64,000 nucleotides of DNA from Porphyrobacter sp. CACIAM 03H1 (GCF_002215495.1 NZ_CP021378.1:1231846-1295845), one strand, 5' to 3'. Shown: positions 42,931-53,958, counted from the stretch's first letter. Numbers and translations: made by a program. Notes: generated from the letters alone by a model not told the origin.

Positions 42931-44679
42931 ATGATGAAGGGCTTGACCAATATCCTGGCCGCGGGCGTCGCGCTTGCAGGCCTTGCGATCACCGCACCGG
43001 CTCTGGCCGAAGACGGGCCGACGATGGATCAGCTGATGAACGACGCTGCGACGACCGGCGACGTTCTGACCTACGGCATGGGGCCGCAGCAGCAGCGTTT
43101 CAGCCCGCTCGAGCAGATCAACACCGAAAACGTCGCGAAGATGGTCCCGGCCTTCGCCGCCTCGCTCGGCGGGGAAAAGCAGCGCGGGCAGGAATCGCAA
43201 CCGATCGTCTATGACGGGGTGATCTACGTTACCGGCTCCTATTCGCGCCTCTTCGCCTTCGATGCGCGCACCGGCGAGAAGCTGTGGGAATACAACCATC
43301 GCCTGCCTGACGGCATCATGCCCTGCTGCGACGTCGTCAACCGCGGTGCGGCGATCCACGGCGACAAGGTGATCTTCGCCACGCTCGATGCGCGGCTCGT
43401 CGCGCTCAACCGCAAGACCGGCAAGGTGATCTGGAACAAGATGACCGCCGACTACAAGGCTGGCTATTCCGCCACCGCCGCTCCGATCATCGTGAAGAAC
43501 CTCGTCATCACCGGCAATTCCGGCGGCGAGTTCGGCGCGGTCGGCGAGGTGCAGGCGCGCAATGTCGACACCGGCGAGATCGTCTGGACCCGGCCCGTGA
43601 TCGAGGGCCACATGGGCACGCTCAACGGCAAGGACAACGGCATCACCGGCAAGACCAACGCCACCTGGGAAGGCGATCTGTGGAAGACCGGCGGCGGGGC
43701 GACCTGGCTTGGCGGGACCTATGACCCCGACACCAACCTCGTCTTCTTCGGCACCGGCAACCCGGCCCCGTGGAACAGCCACCTGCGCCCGGGCGACAAC
43801 CTCTACACCGCCTCGACCCTCGCAATCGATCCCGATACCGGGGTGATCAAGTGGCACTACCAGACCACTCCGCACGACGGCTGGGACTTCGACGGCGTGA
43901 ACGAGTTCATCCCCTTCGACGGCGAGTTCAAGGGCAAGAAGATGAAGCTCGGCGCCAAGGCCGACCGCAACGGCTTCTTCTACGTGCTCGACCGCACCAA
44001 CGGGAAGCTGATGAACGCCACGCCCTTTGTCATGCAGCCGACCTGGGCGAGCAAGATCGACCTCAAAACGGGCCGTCCCGTCTACAACGACGACAACCGC
44101 CCCGGCGCGCCGGGCACGGCGGAAAAGGGCAAGTCGGTGTTCGCCGCGCCCTCGTTCCTTGGCGGCAAGAACTGGATGCCGATGGCCTATTCGCCCGACA
44201 CCGAGATGTTCTACGTCCCCTCGAACGACTGGGGCATGGACATCTGGAACGAGCCGATCGCCTACAAGAAGGGCGCGGCCTATCTGGGCGCGGGCTTCAC
44301 CATCAAGCCGATTGCCGAGGATCACATCGGCGCGCTGCGCGCCATCGATCCCAAGACCGGCAAGGTCATGTGGGAATACAAGAACAAGGCTCCGCTGTGG
44401 GGCGGCGTCCTGACGACCCGCGGCAACCTGGTCTTTACCGGAACGCCTGAGGGCTACCTCAAGGCCTTCGACGCCAAGACCGGCAAGGAGCTGTGGAAGT
44501 TCCAGACCGGTTCGGGCGTGGTCGGGTCGCCCGTCACCTGGGAACAGGACGGCGAGCAGTATGTCGCGGTCATGTCCGGCTGGGGCGGCGCGGTGCCTCT
44601 GTGGGGCGGCGAGGTCGCCAAGACCTTCAAGGAAATCAGCCAGGGCGGTTCGCTCTGGGTGTTCAAGCTGCCCAAGTGA
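42931..44679 (+). CDS. PQQ-dependent alcohol dehydrogenase with lanthanide-type Asp pair (PedH/ExaF-like)
   Basis: A protein of 582 residues, the usual length of a type I quinoprotein alcohol dehydrogenase without cytochrome domain. After the signal peptide come the eight-bladed propeller repeats with tryptophan-docking segments such as [10 protein letters not shown] and [10 protein letters not shown]. The vicinal disulfide MPCCDVV is present. The catalytic Asp319 lies in [10 protein letters not shown], and the residue two positions on is Asp321; Asp at that place is the signature of lanthanide-dependent enzymes, whereas Ca-enzymes have Ala, Ser or Thr. It oxidises primary alcohols to aldehydes in the periplasm and passes electrons to cytochrome c-550. 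TAAGGAGGG lies before two consecutive ATGs; the second, at 42934, has better spacing. Confidence 0.93.
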   Translation: MMKGLTNILAAGVALAGLAITAPALAEDGPTMDQLMNDAATTGDVLTYGMGPQQQRFSPLEQINTENVAKMVPAFAASLGGEKQRGQESQPIVYDGVIYVTGSYSRLFAFDARTGEKLWEYNHRLPDGIMPCCDVVNRGAAIHGDKVIFATLDARLVALNRKTGKVIWNKMTADYKAGYSATAAPIIVKNLVITGNSGGEFGAVGEVQARNVDTGEIVWTRPVIEGHMGTLNGKDNGITGKTNATWEGDLWKTGGGATWLGGTYDPDTNLVFFGTGNPAPWNSHLRPGDNLYTASTLAIDPDTGVIKWHYQTTPHDGWDFDGVNEFIPFDGEFKGKKMKLGAKADRNGFFYVLDRTNGKLMNATPFVMQPTWASKIDLKTGRPVYNDDNRPGAPGTAEKGKSVFAAPSFLGGKNWMPMAYSPDTEMFYVPSNDWGMDIWNEPIAYKKGAAYLGAGFTIKPIAEDHIGALRAIDPKTGKVMWEYKNKAPLWGGVLTTRGNLVFTGTPEGYLKAFDAKTGKELWKFQTGSGVVGSPVTWEQDGEQYVAVMSGWGGAVPLWGGEVAKTFKEISQGGSLWVFKLPK

Positions 44680-44693
44680 GGGCAAGCGCAGAC

Positions 44694-44727
44694 GGGGGCG
44701 GGGGCCGAGGCTCGCGCCCCCCTCTGT
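44694..44727 (+). terminator. Hairpin after the quinoprotein dehydrogenase gene
   Basis: GGGGGCG at 44694-44700 pairs with CGCCCCC at 44715-44721 around a 14-base loop, followed by a short T-rich TCTGTT. It lies 15 bases after the stop codon. The weak T-tract makes it a moderate terminator that could reduce read-through into the regulator gene. Confidence 0.55.
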
Positions 44728-44770
44728 TGCATCCTCTTGCCCCGCCGGGTTCAGGCGATAGAGATATCCC

Positions 44771-45424
44771 ATGACCGAAGCGCCGCCCCTCGAACGCGTT
44801 CTGATCGTCGATGATCACGGGCTGATCCGCGACGGCCTCAGCGCCATCCTGCTGTCGAGTTTCCCCGACTGCGCCATCGCCGAGGCCGGCAGCTTCGCCG
44901 AGGCGCTGGCGGCGCTCGAGGCGATGCCCGACCCCGACATGGTGCTGCTCGATCTCAACATTCCCGATGCACAGCGCTTCTCCGCGCTGGAACAGTTGCG
45001 CGCCGACTTCCCGAGCCTGCCGGTGGTGATGGTGTCGGGCTCCTACGACCGCGTCACGGTGCGCGATGCGCTGGCGGCAGGCGCGGCGGGGTTCCTGCCC
45101 AAGACACTCGACCGGGCGACCATCCTCGATGCGATCGGCCAGGTGCTGATGGGCGAGATCTACGCCCCCGGCGAACTGCAGAGCGACCCACTGGCGGACG
45201 AGGAGGAGGAGAAGATCCGCAAGCTGATCGACAGCCTCACCCCCCAGCAGCGCGTGGTGCTCGGGCGGCTCGTGGCAGGTCGGCTCAACAAGCAGATCGC
45301 CCACGAACTCGACATCTCGATGACGACCGTCAAGGCGCACGTCTCGGCGATCCTGTGCAAGCTCAACGTCTTCAGCCGCACCCAGGCGGTGATCCTCGCC
45401 AACCGGGTGAATTTCGAGGGCTAG
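44771..45424 (+). CDS. LuxR-type response regulator (ErbR/AgmR/ExaE-like)
   Basis: A protein of 217 residues: a receiver domain with VDDH, phospho-acceptor Asp61 (LLDLNIP) and the conserved Lys in GFLPKT, then a NarL/LuxR helix-turn-helix (about 155-210, LTPQQRVVLGRLVAG and TTVKAHVSAI). Regulators of this group switch on PQQ alcohol dehydrogenase genes in pseudomonads. It follows the dehydrogenase gene and converges with the hybrid kinase gene, the two stops being four bases apart. It is the best candidate for the protein that binds the CNAARGTNCAAT sites, which is inference. Confidence 0.9.
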   Translation: MTEAPPLERVLIVDDHGLIRDGLSAILLSSFPDCAIAEAGSFAEALAALEAMPDPDMVLLDLNIPDAQRFSALEQLRADFPSLPVVMVSGSYDRVTVRDALAAGAAGFLPKTLDRATILDAIGQVLMGEIYAPGELQSDPLADEEEEKIRKLIDSLTPQQRVVLGRLVAGRLNKQIAHELDISMTTVKAHVSAILCKLNVFSRTQAVILANRVNFEG

Positions 45425-45428
45425 GGCC

Positions 45429-47627
45429 CTAGGCCGGGACCGCGAGCTGGCGCAGCAGGGCGCGCAGCTGGGCGGGCTTGATCGGCTTTCCGAGCACCGG
45501 CAGGCCCTGCGCCGCAAGGCTCGCGCGGACTTCCTCGCTGCGGTCGGCGGTGACGATCGCGGCGGGCAGATCGCCCTTGTGCATCGCCCGCACCCGCGCC
45601 ACCGCGATATCGCCGGTAAGCCCGTCCTCGAGGTGATAGTCGGCCAGCATCAGCGACAGCCCGGCTTCGGCCGCGGCGCGCACCTCGGGCCGGTCGGGGC
45701 CGACCGCGGTGATCGCCCGGTGCCCCCAGTTCTCCAGCAGCGCGCGCATCCCGGCAAGGATCGCCTCGTCGTTGTCGATCACGAGGATCGCGCCGCTCGC
45801 CGGGGCCGTCTTGGCCCCGCGTGCCGCGACCGTGGCCGCTGCGGCCACATCGGCATCGGCGGCCGGCAGCGTCACCGAGAAGGTCGAGCCGCGCCCCGGC
45901 GCGGAATCGAGCGCGACCCCGTGGCCCAGCTTGGCGCAGCTGCGCCTCACGATCGCGAGGCCGAGCCCGTGGCCGGGGATCTTGCGCGTCGCCTCGAGCC
46001 GGCGGAATTCCTCGAACACCACGCGCTGTTCGCCGGCAGCGATGCCGGGGCCGGTGTCGGTCACCGCCACCGTCACCCGGTCGCCCTCGCGCTGCGCGCT
46101 CACGGTGACGCTGCCCGCGGCGGTGTAGCGGATCGCGTTCGATACGAGGTTCTGCAGCACCCGGCGCAGCATCTGCACGTCGCTCGAGACATGGAGCCCC
46201 GTTTCGGCGACGCTGAACGCCAGCCCGCGCGAACGCGCGAGCGGGGCGAACTCGATCCGCAGCGCCGACAGCATCCGGTCGAGCGAGATGGTGCGGATCT
46301 CTGGCTGGATCGCGCCTGCATCGAGCCGCGATATCTCGAACAGGCTCTCGAGCAGGTCCTCGACCGAATCGAGCGCGATCGAGGCCTGCCCGACCAGCCC
46401 GCGCGTGCTCGCCGCCAGCCGCTTCTCGTGCAGCGCCGAGACGAACAGGCGCGCGGCGTTGAGCGGTTGCAGCAGGTCGTGGCTGGCCGCCGCGAGGAAG
46501 CGGGTCTTGGACAGGTTCGCCAGCTCCGCCTCGTCCTTGGCCTCGGCGAGCTGACGGTTGACCTCGACCAGTTCGGCGGTGCGCTGCTTGACGGCCCGTT
46601 CCAGCGTCTCGGCGACCTCGGTCATGCTCTTCTGGAACCGGATGCGGTCGGTCACGTCGTCGAAGGCGAAGGCCATGCCGCCGCTCGCGAGCGTGACCGA
46701 ACGGATCACGAAATTACGGCTGCCGAGCATGCAGTCGGTGGAAATCCGCGGGCCCCGGCCCTCGCGCCATTCCACTGCCTGCGGCCGGTCCAGCCGGCAG
46801 CGCGAAATGCAGTGCTGCACGAACTGCCCGTGGGTGCCGATCACCGCCATCACGTCGCGGTTGAGGTGCAGCATGTTGGCGAGCTCGTCGTTCCACGCCT
46901 GTAGCTGCCCGTTGGGGCCGAACAGGCACGCGCCTTCCGAGAGGGTGTCGAGCGTCGATTGGAGCGCGAGGTTGCGTTCGGCCAGTTCGCGCGCGCGCTG
47001 GCGGGCGTCCTCCGCCTTCACGCTGGTGATGTCGGTGTAGATGCTGACCGTGCCACCCTCGCTGGTGCGCAGCTCGTTGATCTGGAGCCAGCGTCCGTCC
47101 GACAGGAGCTGGACATGGGCCCCGGCGTTGCGGTGCCGGGCGAGGCGTTCCTGCTTCCAGCGTTCGGGCGCGACCAGCGATCCGACCGCGCTGCCGTTGC
47201 CCGCGAGCACATCGACCAGATCGGCGAAGCTCGGGCGTTGCTCGACCAGATCGTGGAATTCGGGCCAGATCGCAAGGAAAGCGGTGTTGCACATCACCAG
47301 CCGGTCCTCGGCATCGAACAGGGCGAAGCCGTCGGAGAGGGATTCGATCGCGTCGCGCAGCCGCGCGCGGGCGGCGTCGGCATCGTTGCGGGCGGCCTCG
47401 ATCTGGGCGTTGATGGTTGCGAGCCGCACCATCGCGTCCTCGAGCTCGTTGGTGCGGCCACGCACCATCGCCTCCAGCGTGATCGCGTTCTCGAACATCG
47501 AGAAGGCCCCGCCGTGCAGGTCGCTGGCGCGCTCGACACGGTCCATCAGGGCGGCATTGATCGCCTCGAGCTTGCGCACCTGCTCCTTCAGGCGGGCAAT
47601 CTCGTCGCTCTCGAGCGTTGCCGTCAT
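45429..47627 (-). CDS. PAS hybrid histidine kinase (NahK/ErcS'-like)
   Basis: A protein of 732 residues without membrane helices. An N-terminal coiled coil (about 5-110) is followed by two PAS domains (about 90-215 and 220-345), a second coiled coil, a HisKA domain with phospho-acceptor His383 in SHDLLQPLNA, an ATPase domain (NLVSNAIRYT, DTGPGI, GHGLGLAI) and a C-terminal receiver with LADYHLEDG. The layout matches the Pseudomonas NahK/ErcS' group. Its start overlaps the stop of the FIST-domain gene (TGATG), the same pairing as nosP-nahK. Likely input: the FIST sensor; likely output: the alcohol oxidation regulator or biofilm control. Confidence 0.9.
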   Translation of the reverse strand: MTATLESDEIARLKEQVRKLEAINAALMDRVERASDLHGGAFSMFENAITLEAMVRGRTNELEDAMVRLATINAQIEAARNDADAARARLRDAIESLSDGFALFDAEDRLVMCNTAFLAIWPEFHDLVEQRPSFADLVDVLAGNGSAVGSLVAPERWKQERLARHRNAGAHVQLLSDGRWLQINELRTSEGGTVSIYTDITSVKAEDARQRARELAERNLALQSTLDTLSEGACLFGPNGQLQAWNDELANMLHLNRDVMAVIGTHGQFVQHCISRCRLDRPQAVEWREGRGPRISTDCMLGSRNFVIRSVTLASGGMAFAFDDVTDRIRFQKSMTEVAETLERAVKQRTAELVEVNRQLAEAKDEAELANLSKTRFLAAASHDLLQPLNAARLFVSALHEKRLAASTRGLVGQASIALDSVEDLLESLFEISRLDAGAIQPEIRTISLDRMLSALRIEFAPLARSRGLAFSVAETGLHVSSDVQMLRRVLQNLVSNAIRYTAAGSVTVSAQREGDRVTVAVTDTGPGIAAGEQRVVFEEFRRLEATRKIPGHGLGLAIVRRSCAKLGHGVALDSAPGRGSTFSVTLPAADADVAAAATVAARGAKTAPASGAILVIDNDEAILAGMRALLENWGHRAITAVGPDRPEVRAAAEAGLSLMLADYHLEDGLTGDIAVARVRAMHKGDLPAAIVTADRSEEVRASLAAQGLPVLGKPIKPAQLRALLRQLAVPA

Positions 47628-48850
47628 CAGCGGCCGATCACCAGGCAGCTGAAGGTCTGGTTGAGATGGGCGGCGCGGAACTGTTCGCCATAGGTGTTGA
47701 AGCCCGTCACGCGGTTGGCGGCGTAGATGTCCGAGATCGCGCGGGTGATCTGGCGGGTTTCGGCATCGATGCGGTTGAGCACGCAGTCGAAGCCGAGCAC
47801 GTGATCGACCTCGCCGAATTCGGCGCGCAGGCGGGCGAAGAAGGCTTCCGTCCGCGCGATCCGGTCGACCGGCTCGCCGACCGAAAGCACGATCCCGCGA
47901 TCGACCGCGCCGTAGAAGGTGAGGCTGCCGTCGGGGTTGGCGGTCTGGATCGCGCGCACGTGATAGACGCCGCCGGCGCGCACCATCGGCGGATGGGCGG
48001 CGAAGAAGGCGGTGTCGAGCTCGGCCCCCGGCGCGCCGGCGAGACGGCGGTATTCGTCGGCGGCGGGCGCGGCGTTGATCTCGTGGACGATGCGCCGCTC
48101 GGGATCGGCGGCGGTCACCACCATCTTCGCGGGGCCCGGCTCGTAGAAGCATTCGGAATGGACCTGCATCGGCCGGGCGCTGGTGAGCATGATGATCGCC
48201 GCCGTGCCGGATCGGAAGGCGCCGTCGCACAGCACGCCGGTCTCGCTGAACAGCAACCCGTCGCCGCTCGATCCGCCGATCAGTGGGATGTCGCCGAGCG
48301 CGTCCTGCACGGTCATGGTGAGCAGCTCCTCGCGGTGCGAGAGGCCGTCGACCAGGAACAGCGCGACCTGGCTCGCATTCTCGCCGAGAACGCGCGCCTC
48401 GTGGCGGGCATTGGCCGCGAGGTGGCGGACCTGGCGGCGGGCGTCCTCGGGATCGAAGCTGTCGATGTCCGAGACGTGCAGCACGCGGAAGGTGAAGCCT
48501 TCGGCCGGGAAGCCCATGAATAGCAGGCTGTCGGCATCATAGCCGCGCCCGGTGATCTCGCCCGCGCTGGTGCAGCCGGCGAGCGGGATGTGGCCGAGAT
48601 GCGCTCCGATCGCGGCGGCGAGCGTGTCGCGCGGGTAGGTGCTCGAACAGAAGATCACGCCGCCCGCCAGCGCGCGTCCCTCGATCGCGGCGGCGATCTC
48701 GGCGACGGCCCTTTCCGGACACGCGGCGTGCGAACTTGCAACGACAAGACCGCCAGCCGCCGAAGGGCGCGGTGCGTGCAATGGCCTCTCCCAGATCTCC
48801 CATGAAGGCCGGGCCTTCATCCCGGTGTCATAATGTTGCAGATTCGCCAT
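47627..48850 (-). CDS. FIST-domain sensor protein (NosP-like)
   Basis: A protein of 407 residues with FIST N (about 35-225, containing GGVIFCSSTYPRD and PLAGCTSAGEI) and FIST C (about 240-380, with HPPMVRAGG and DCVLNR). FIST proteins bind small ligands; in Pseudomonas the member next to the NahK kinase binds haem and nitric oxide. The same gene pairing here suggests a related sensor, but haem binding is not provable by eye. The ATG at 48850 lies 14 bases after the DUF779 stop, so it is part of the ALDH operon. It is cytoplasmic. Confidence 0.88.
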   Translation of the reverse strand: MANLQHYDTGMKARPSWEIWERPLHAPRPSAAGGLVVASSHAACPERAVAEIAAAIEGRALAGGVIFCSSTYPRDTLAAAIGAHLGHIPLAGCTSAGEITGRGYDADSLLFMGFPAEGFTFRVLHVSDIDSFDPEDARRQVRHLAANARHEARVLGENASQVALFLVDGLSHREELLTMTVQDALGDIPLIGGSSGDGLLFSETGVLCDGAFRSGTAAIIMLTSARPMQVHSECFYEPGPAKMVVTAADPERRIVHEINAAPAADEYRRLAGAPGAELDTAFFAAHPPMVRAGGVYHVRAIQTANPDGSLTFYGAVDRGIVLSVGEPVDRIARTEAFFARLRAEFGEVDHVLGFDCVLNRIDAETRQITRAISDIYAANRVTGFNTYGEQFRAAHLNQTFSCLVIGR

Positions 48851-48864
48851 AGCGGCAAGCCCTT

Positions 48865-49266
48865 TCAGCCCCCTTTCGGCGGGTCGCCCGCCGCATCGAG
48901 CGCGGCTGCTTCGGCATCGGTGAAGACCCGGCTGCGGGTGACGAAGCGCACGCCTTCGGGTGCCTCGAGGCTCATCCCCGAACCCCGGCCCGGCACGACG
49001 TCGATGGTGATCTGGGTGTGGCGCCAGTATTCGAACTGGCGGGCGCCGATCCAAACCGGCGTGTCGCCCGCGAGGTGGCCGAGAAGCACGTCCTGCGCGC
49101 CGACCCGGAACTCGCCGCGCACGAAGCACATCGGGGCGGACCCGTCGCAGCAGCCGCCGGACTGGTGGAACATCAGCGGGCCGTGCGCAGCGGCAAGGCG
49201 CGCGATCCAGCCTTCGGCCTCGGGCGTGGCGAGGATCCTCGGTGGCAGGGTGTCGTCAGTGGTCAT
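48865..49266 (-). CDS. DUF779 protein linked to aldehyde dehydrogenase
   Basis: A protein of 133 residues of the DUF779 type, recognised by HQSGGCCDGSAPMC with its Cys cluster, FEYWRHTQITIDV and the late GVRFVTRSRVF. The family is commonly encoded directly beside AcoD/ExaC-type aldehyde dehydrogenases; no function is proven, though the Cys cluster suggests metal or redox chemistry. GAAGGAGAG lies before the ATG at 49266. It is the second gene of the operon. Confidence 0.87.
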   Translation of the reverse strand: MTTDDTLPPRILATPEAEGWIARLAAAHGPLMFHQSGGCCDGSAPMCFVRGEFRVGAQDVLLGHLAGDTPVWIGARQFEYWRHTQITIDVVPGRGSGMSLEAPEGVRFVTRSRVFTDAEAAALDAAGDPPKGG

Positions 49267-49292
49267 CGGGCATCTCTCCTTCGCCGACAAAG

Positions 49293-49324
49293 CGGGGCGG
49301 ACGGCCTTGTGGCCATCCGCCCCG
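49293..49324 (-). terminator. Strong GC hairpin between the aldehyde dehydrogenase and DUF779 genes
   Basis: CGGGGCGGA followed by GGCC pairs with GGCC followed by TCCGCCCCG around a TTGT loop, with one unpaired base on each side. No T-tract follows on the minus strand, so it is more likely an mRNA-stabilising or attenuating structure that separates high aldehyde dehydrogenase output from lower output of the sensor genes. Confidence 0.5.
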
Positions 49325-49384
49325 TGGGACGCCGGAACCTGCTCGGGGAGAGAGGTTTGCGGGAGGAGGTCCCGGCCAATCGGA

Positions 49385-50905
<1,521 letters not shown>

Positions 50906-50969
50906 GGTGCTTCTCCTCTCGCCGCAGGTTGTCGTGAGCGGAGTGTGCGCCTGTCGCGGGGACGGGCCA

Positions 50970-50981
50970 ATTGTACCTTAG
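50970..50981 (-). promoter_or_regulatory. CNAARGTNCAAT motif upstream of the aldehyde dehydrogenase gene
   Basis: The 12-mer CTAAGGTACAAT, read on the minus strand, lies 64 bases before the ATG. CACACT lies 22 bases after it as a weak -10, so the motif again sits at the -35 position. Confidence 0.66.
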
Positions 50982-51021
50982 GCCGAGACGCGCGCCGCGC
51001 CGGTCTCGGCACCGGAACGGC

Positions 51022-51054
51022 AAGGGCCCCGCGCCGGACGGGCGCGGGGCCTTT
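51022..51054. terminator. Bidirectional terminator hairpin after the glutamate dehydrogenase gene
   Basis: GGCCCCGCGCC at 51025-51035 pairs perfectly with GGCGCGGGGCC at 51041-51051 around a five-base loop. Three T lie after it on the plus strand, and on the minus strand the hairpin is followed by a short pyrimidine stretch. It is located 25 bases downstream of the glutamate dehydrogenase stop and insulates the aldehyde dehydrogenase promoter. Confidence 0.75.
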
Positions 51055-51078
51055 CCTGATGCGCCGAGGCCTTGCGGG

Positions 51079-52434
51079 TCAGACGACGCCGAAGGCCAGC
51101 ATCGCGTCTGCGACCTTCTTGAAGCCGGCGATATTCGCTCCCTTCACGTAGTCGATATAGCCGCCGCCCTGATCGCCGTAACGGATGCAGGAATTGTGGA
51201 TGCCCGACATGATGTCCTTGAGCATCTGCTGGAGTTCCTCCTCCTTCCACGAGCGGCGCTCCGAGTTCTGGCTCATCTCGAGGCCCGAGACCGCGACCCC
51301 GCCCGCGTTCGATGCCTTGCCGGGGGCGTAGAGGATCTTCGCCGCCTTGAAGGTGTGCACCCCGTCGAGGTCGGTCGGCATGTTCGCGCCCTCGCTGACC
51401 GCGCGGCAGCCGTTCGCCACGAGCGTCTTGGCGTCCTCGCCGAGCAGCTCGTTCTGCGTTGCGCAGGGCAGGGCGACGTCGCAGGGCACGCCCCACGGGG
51501 TCTTGCCCGCATGGAAGGTCGCCTTGGGGAAGGCCTCGACATATTCCTCGATCCGGCCGCGGCGATGGGTCTTGTGGGTCTTCACCCAGTCGATCTTCTC
51601 CTGATCGATGCCGTCCGGATCATGGATGAACCCCCCGCTGTCGGACAGGGTCAGGACCTTGCCACCCAGCTGCACGATCTTCTCCGCCGCATGGGTCGCG
51701 ACATTGCCCGAGCCCGAGATGACCGCAGTCTTGCCCTCGAGGTTCTCGCCCTTGGTGGCGAGCATGTTCTCGAGGAAATAGACCGCGCCGTAGCCGGTCG
51801 CCTCGGTGCGGATCAGCGAGCCGCCCCATTCGAGGCCCTTGCCGGTCAGCACGCCGGTGAAGTTGTTGGTAATGCGCTTGTACTGGCCGAACATGAAGCC
51901 GATCTCGCGCCCGCCCACGCCGATGTCGCCCGCCGGCACGTCGATGTCGGCGCCGATGTGGCGGTAGAGTTCGGTCATGAAGGACTGGCAGAAGCGCATG
52001 ATCTCGCGCACGCTCTTGCCCTTGGGGTTGAAGTTGGAGCCGCCCTTGCCGCCGCCCATCGGCAGGCCGGTGAGCGCGTTCTTGAAGGTCTGCTCGAAGG
52101 CGAGGAACTTCAGCACGCTCTCGGTGACGGAGGGGTGGAAGCGGATGCCGCCCTTGTAGGGCCCGATCGCGTTGTTGTTCTGGACGCGCCAGCCGCGCTG
52201 GACGCGGATGTTGCCGGCATCGTCCTCCCAGCACACGCGGAAGCTCACCACCCGGTCGGGCTCGGCGATGCGGCGGAGGATCTGCTGGGAGTGATACTCC
52301 TCCTTGTCCTCCATGAATTCGAAGATGTCCTCGGCCACTTCCTGGACCGCCTGGACGAATTCCGGCTGGTGCGGATTGCGCTTCTTCACGCCCTCCATGA
52401 AGCCGTTCAGGTCGACGTGATCGGTGACTGCCAT
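51079..52434 (-). CDS. gdhA: NADP-type glutamate dehydrogenase
   Basis: A protein of 451 residues. The substrate-binding segment GGIRFHPSV is followed by the catalytic-Lys region LPMGGGKGGSNF and the nucleotide-binding SGSGNVATHAAEK. It catalyses reductive amination of 2-oxoglutarate to glutamate in the cytoplasm. Two ATGs, at 52440 and 52434, are in frame; the run of G directly before the first favours the second. It is a single-gene unit with its own terminator, apparently unrelated to its neighbours. Confidence 0.93.
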   Translation of the reverse strand: MAVTDHVDLNGFMEGVKKRNPHQPEFVQAVQEVAEDIFEFMEDKEEYHSQQILRRIAEPDRVVSFRVCWEDDAGNIRVQRGWRVQNNNAIGPYKGGIRFHPSVTESVLKFLAFEQTFKNALTGLPMGGGKGGSNFNPKGKSVREIMRFCQSFMTELYRHIGADIDVPAGDIGVGGREIGFMFGQYKRITNNFTGVLTGKGLEWGGSLIRTEATGYGAVYFLENMLATKGENLEGKTAVISGSGNVATHAAEKIVQLGGKVLTLSDSGGFIHDPDGIDQEKIDWVKTHKTHRRGRIEEYVEAFPKATFHAGKTPWGVPCDVALPCATQNELLGEDAKTLVANGCRAVSEGANMPTDLDGVHTFKAAKILYAPGKASNAGGVAVSGLEMSQNSERRSWKEEELQQMLKDIMSGIHNSCIRYGDQGGGYIDYVKGANIAGFKKVADAMLAFGVV

Positions 52435-52555
52435 GTTCATTCCCCCCCTTTTTGCCGATGTATGCGCCCGATAGAGACTCCGCTTGTCTGTTTGCGGCAT
52501 TTTATCCGCCCAAAGCGGACCTCTGGCAAGCACCAACAGGGAAGGGGGAGGGCGG

Positions 52556-53866
52556 TCAGATCGCCGAGGAGAAGCGGCGGGGGGTCAGGGCGCGGTAGCT
52601 GTCGAACAGGGCGGCGATCACCCGGGCATAGGGCAGCCCGCCTGGCAGGATCGCGAGCCGATCTCCCGAAAGGGCGGCGAGCCCTGCGGCCGTGAAGGGG
52701 GCGAGCCGCTCGGCCGCCCCAGCCAGCAGGTCGGCGGGCACCGCCGCTTCGCCCCGGCACAGCAGCGCCTCGATCACCTCGCCCCGGCGCCGGTCCTCGG
52801 CCGAGCGGACGATCCCGTGCGAGGCGGACAGGCGCCCCTCGCCCGAAAGCTGGCGATAGCGACCGGTGTGCTTCTCGTTCTGGGCCAGCAGACCCGCAAA
52901 GCCGCTGATGGCGGTCGATCCGAGGCCGATCAGCGCCTCGGCCTGATCGTCGGTGAAGCCCTGGAAATTGCGACGCAGCGTGCCGTTGCGCACCGCGCGC
53001 GCCATCGAATCCTGCGGCAGGGCAAAGTGGTCGAAGCCGATCGCGTCGTAGCCCGCTCCGGTGAGGATCCGGTGCGCCTCGCTCGCCATGATGAAGCGCG
53101 CCGCCGCGCCGGGCAGGGCGTTCTCGGGGATCATCGTCTGGCGCGGCACGAGGTGGGGCACATGGGCATAGCCGAACACCGCGATCCGATCCGCCCCGAG
53201 CTTGCGGGTCATCTCGAGGCTGTCCTCGAGATCCGCCTCGCTCTGGTGGGGAAGGCCATACATCAGGTCGAAATTGAGCGAGGTGACGCCCGCGCTGCGC
53301 AGCCAGTCGACGCTGCGGCAGATCATCGTGAGCGATTGCTCGCGCCCGATCGCCTTCTGGCAATGGGCGGCGAAGGTCTGCACGCCCATGCTCGCCCGCG
53401 TGACGCCGACCGCGCCGAGCACGTGGCTCCACTCGGCGGTGAGGCTGCGCGGATCGAGCTCGATCGACCATTCGGGCGCGGCGAGCGGCATGTGGGCGTG
53501 GAGCGCATCGACCAGCGCCAGGAACTCGCCGGTCAGGATCGCATTGGGGCTGCCCCCGCCGAAAGCGATGCGCCGCACCCGCGCCGACGGCGGCAGCAGG
53601 CTGCCGACCGTGGCGATTTCCTGGTGCAGCGCGTCAAGGTAGTGCTCGACCCGCGCGCGCTTGCCGGATGCGCCGGTGTTGCAGCCGCAATAGTAGCAGA
53701 TCTGCTCGCAGAAGGGGATGTGGAGGTAGAGCGAGACATCGCCTTCCGTCTCGGCCACCGCGCGCTCGATGGTGCCGTCCTCGAGCGGGCCGAAATCGGC
53801 CGCGGTGGGGTAACTGGTATAGCGCGGCACGGGGGTCGCGAGCAGCTCGGGAATATATGACCACAT
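52556..53866 (-). CDS. hemN: Oxygen-independent coproporphyrinogen III dehydrogenase
   Basis: A protein of 436 residues of the radical SAM HemN group, with the cluster-binding PFCEQICYYCGC (CX3CX2C plus adjacent Cys), FGGGSPNA for SAM and NFDLMYGLPHQ. It converts coproporphyrinogen III to protoporphyrinogen IX without oxygen and supplies haem when oxygen is low, matching the neighbouring cbb3 oxidase genes. The ATG at 53866 gives the standard N-terminus with RYTSYPTA. A likely FNR/FixK site sits 78 bases upstream. Confidence 0.93.
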   Translation of the reverse strand: MWSYIPELLATPVPRYTSYPTAADFGPLEDGTIERAVAETEGDVSLYLHIPFCEQICYYCGCNTGASGKRARVEHYLDALHQEIATVGSLLPPSARVRRIAFGGGSPNAILTGEFLALVDALHAHMPLAAPEWSIELDPRSLTAEWSHVLGAVGVTRASMGVQTFAAHCQKAIGREQSLTMICRSVDWLRSAGVTSLNFDLMYGLPHQSEADLEDSLEMTRKLGADRIAVFGYAHVPHLVPRQTMIPENALPGAAARFIMASEAHRILTGAGYDAIGFDHFALPQDSMARAVRNGTLRRNFQGFTDDQAEALIGLGSTAISGFAGLLAQNEKHTGRYRQLSGEGRLSASHGIVRSAEDRRRGEVIEALLCRGEAAVPADLLAGAAERLAPFTAAGLAALSGDRLAILPGGLPYARVIAALFDSYRALTPRRFSSAI

Positions 53867-53944
53867 CTTCTTGCGCTCCTCGCGGCGCTGGTCCGCGGAT
53901 CGCGCCAGCCATCCTCGACTTGACGCGCCAGTGGTCAGGCGTCT

Positions 53945-53958
53945 TTGCGCGAGATCAA
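53945..53958 (-). promoter_or_regulatory. FNR/FixK-type box upstream of hemN
   Basis: TTGCG-CGAG-ATCAA matches eight of the ten defined positions of TTGAT-N4-ATCAA. Its centre is about 85 bases before the hemN ATG, and it overlaps the stop codon of the small secreted-protein gene. Confidence 0.7.
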
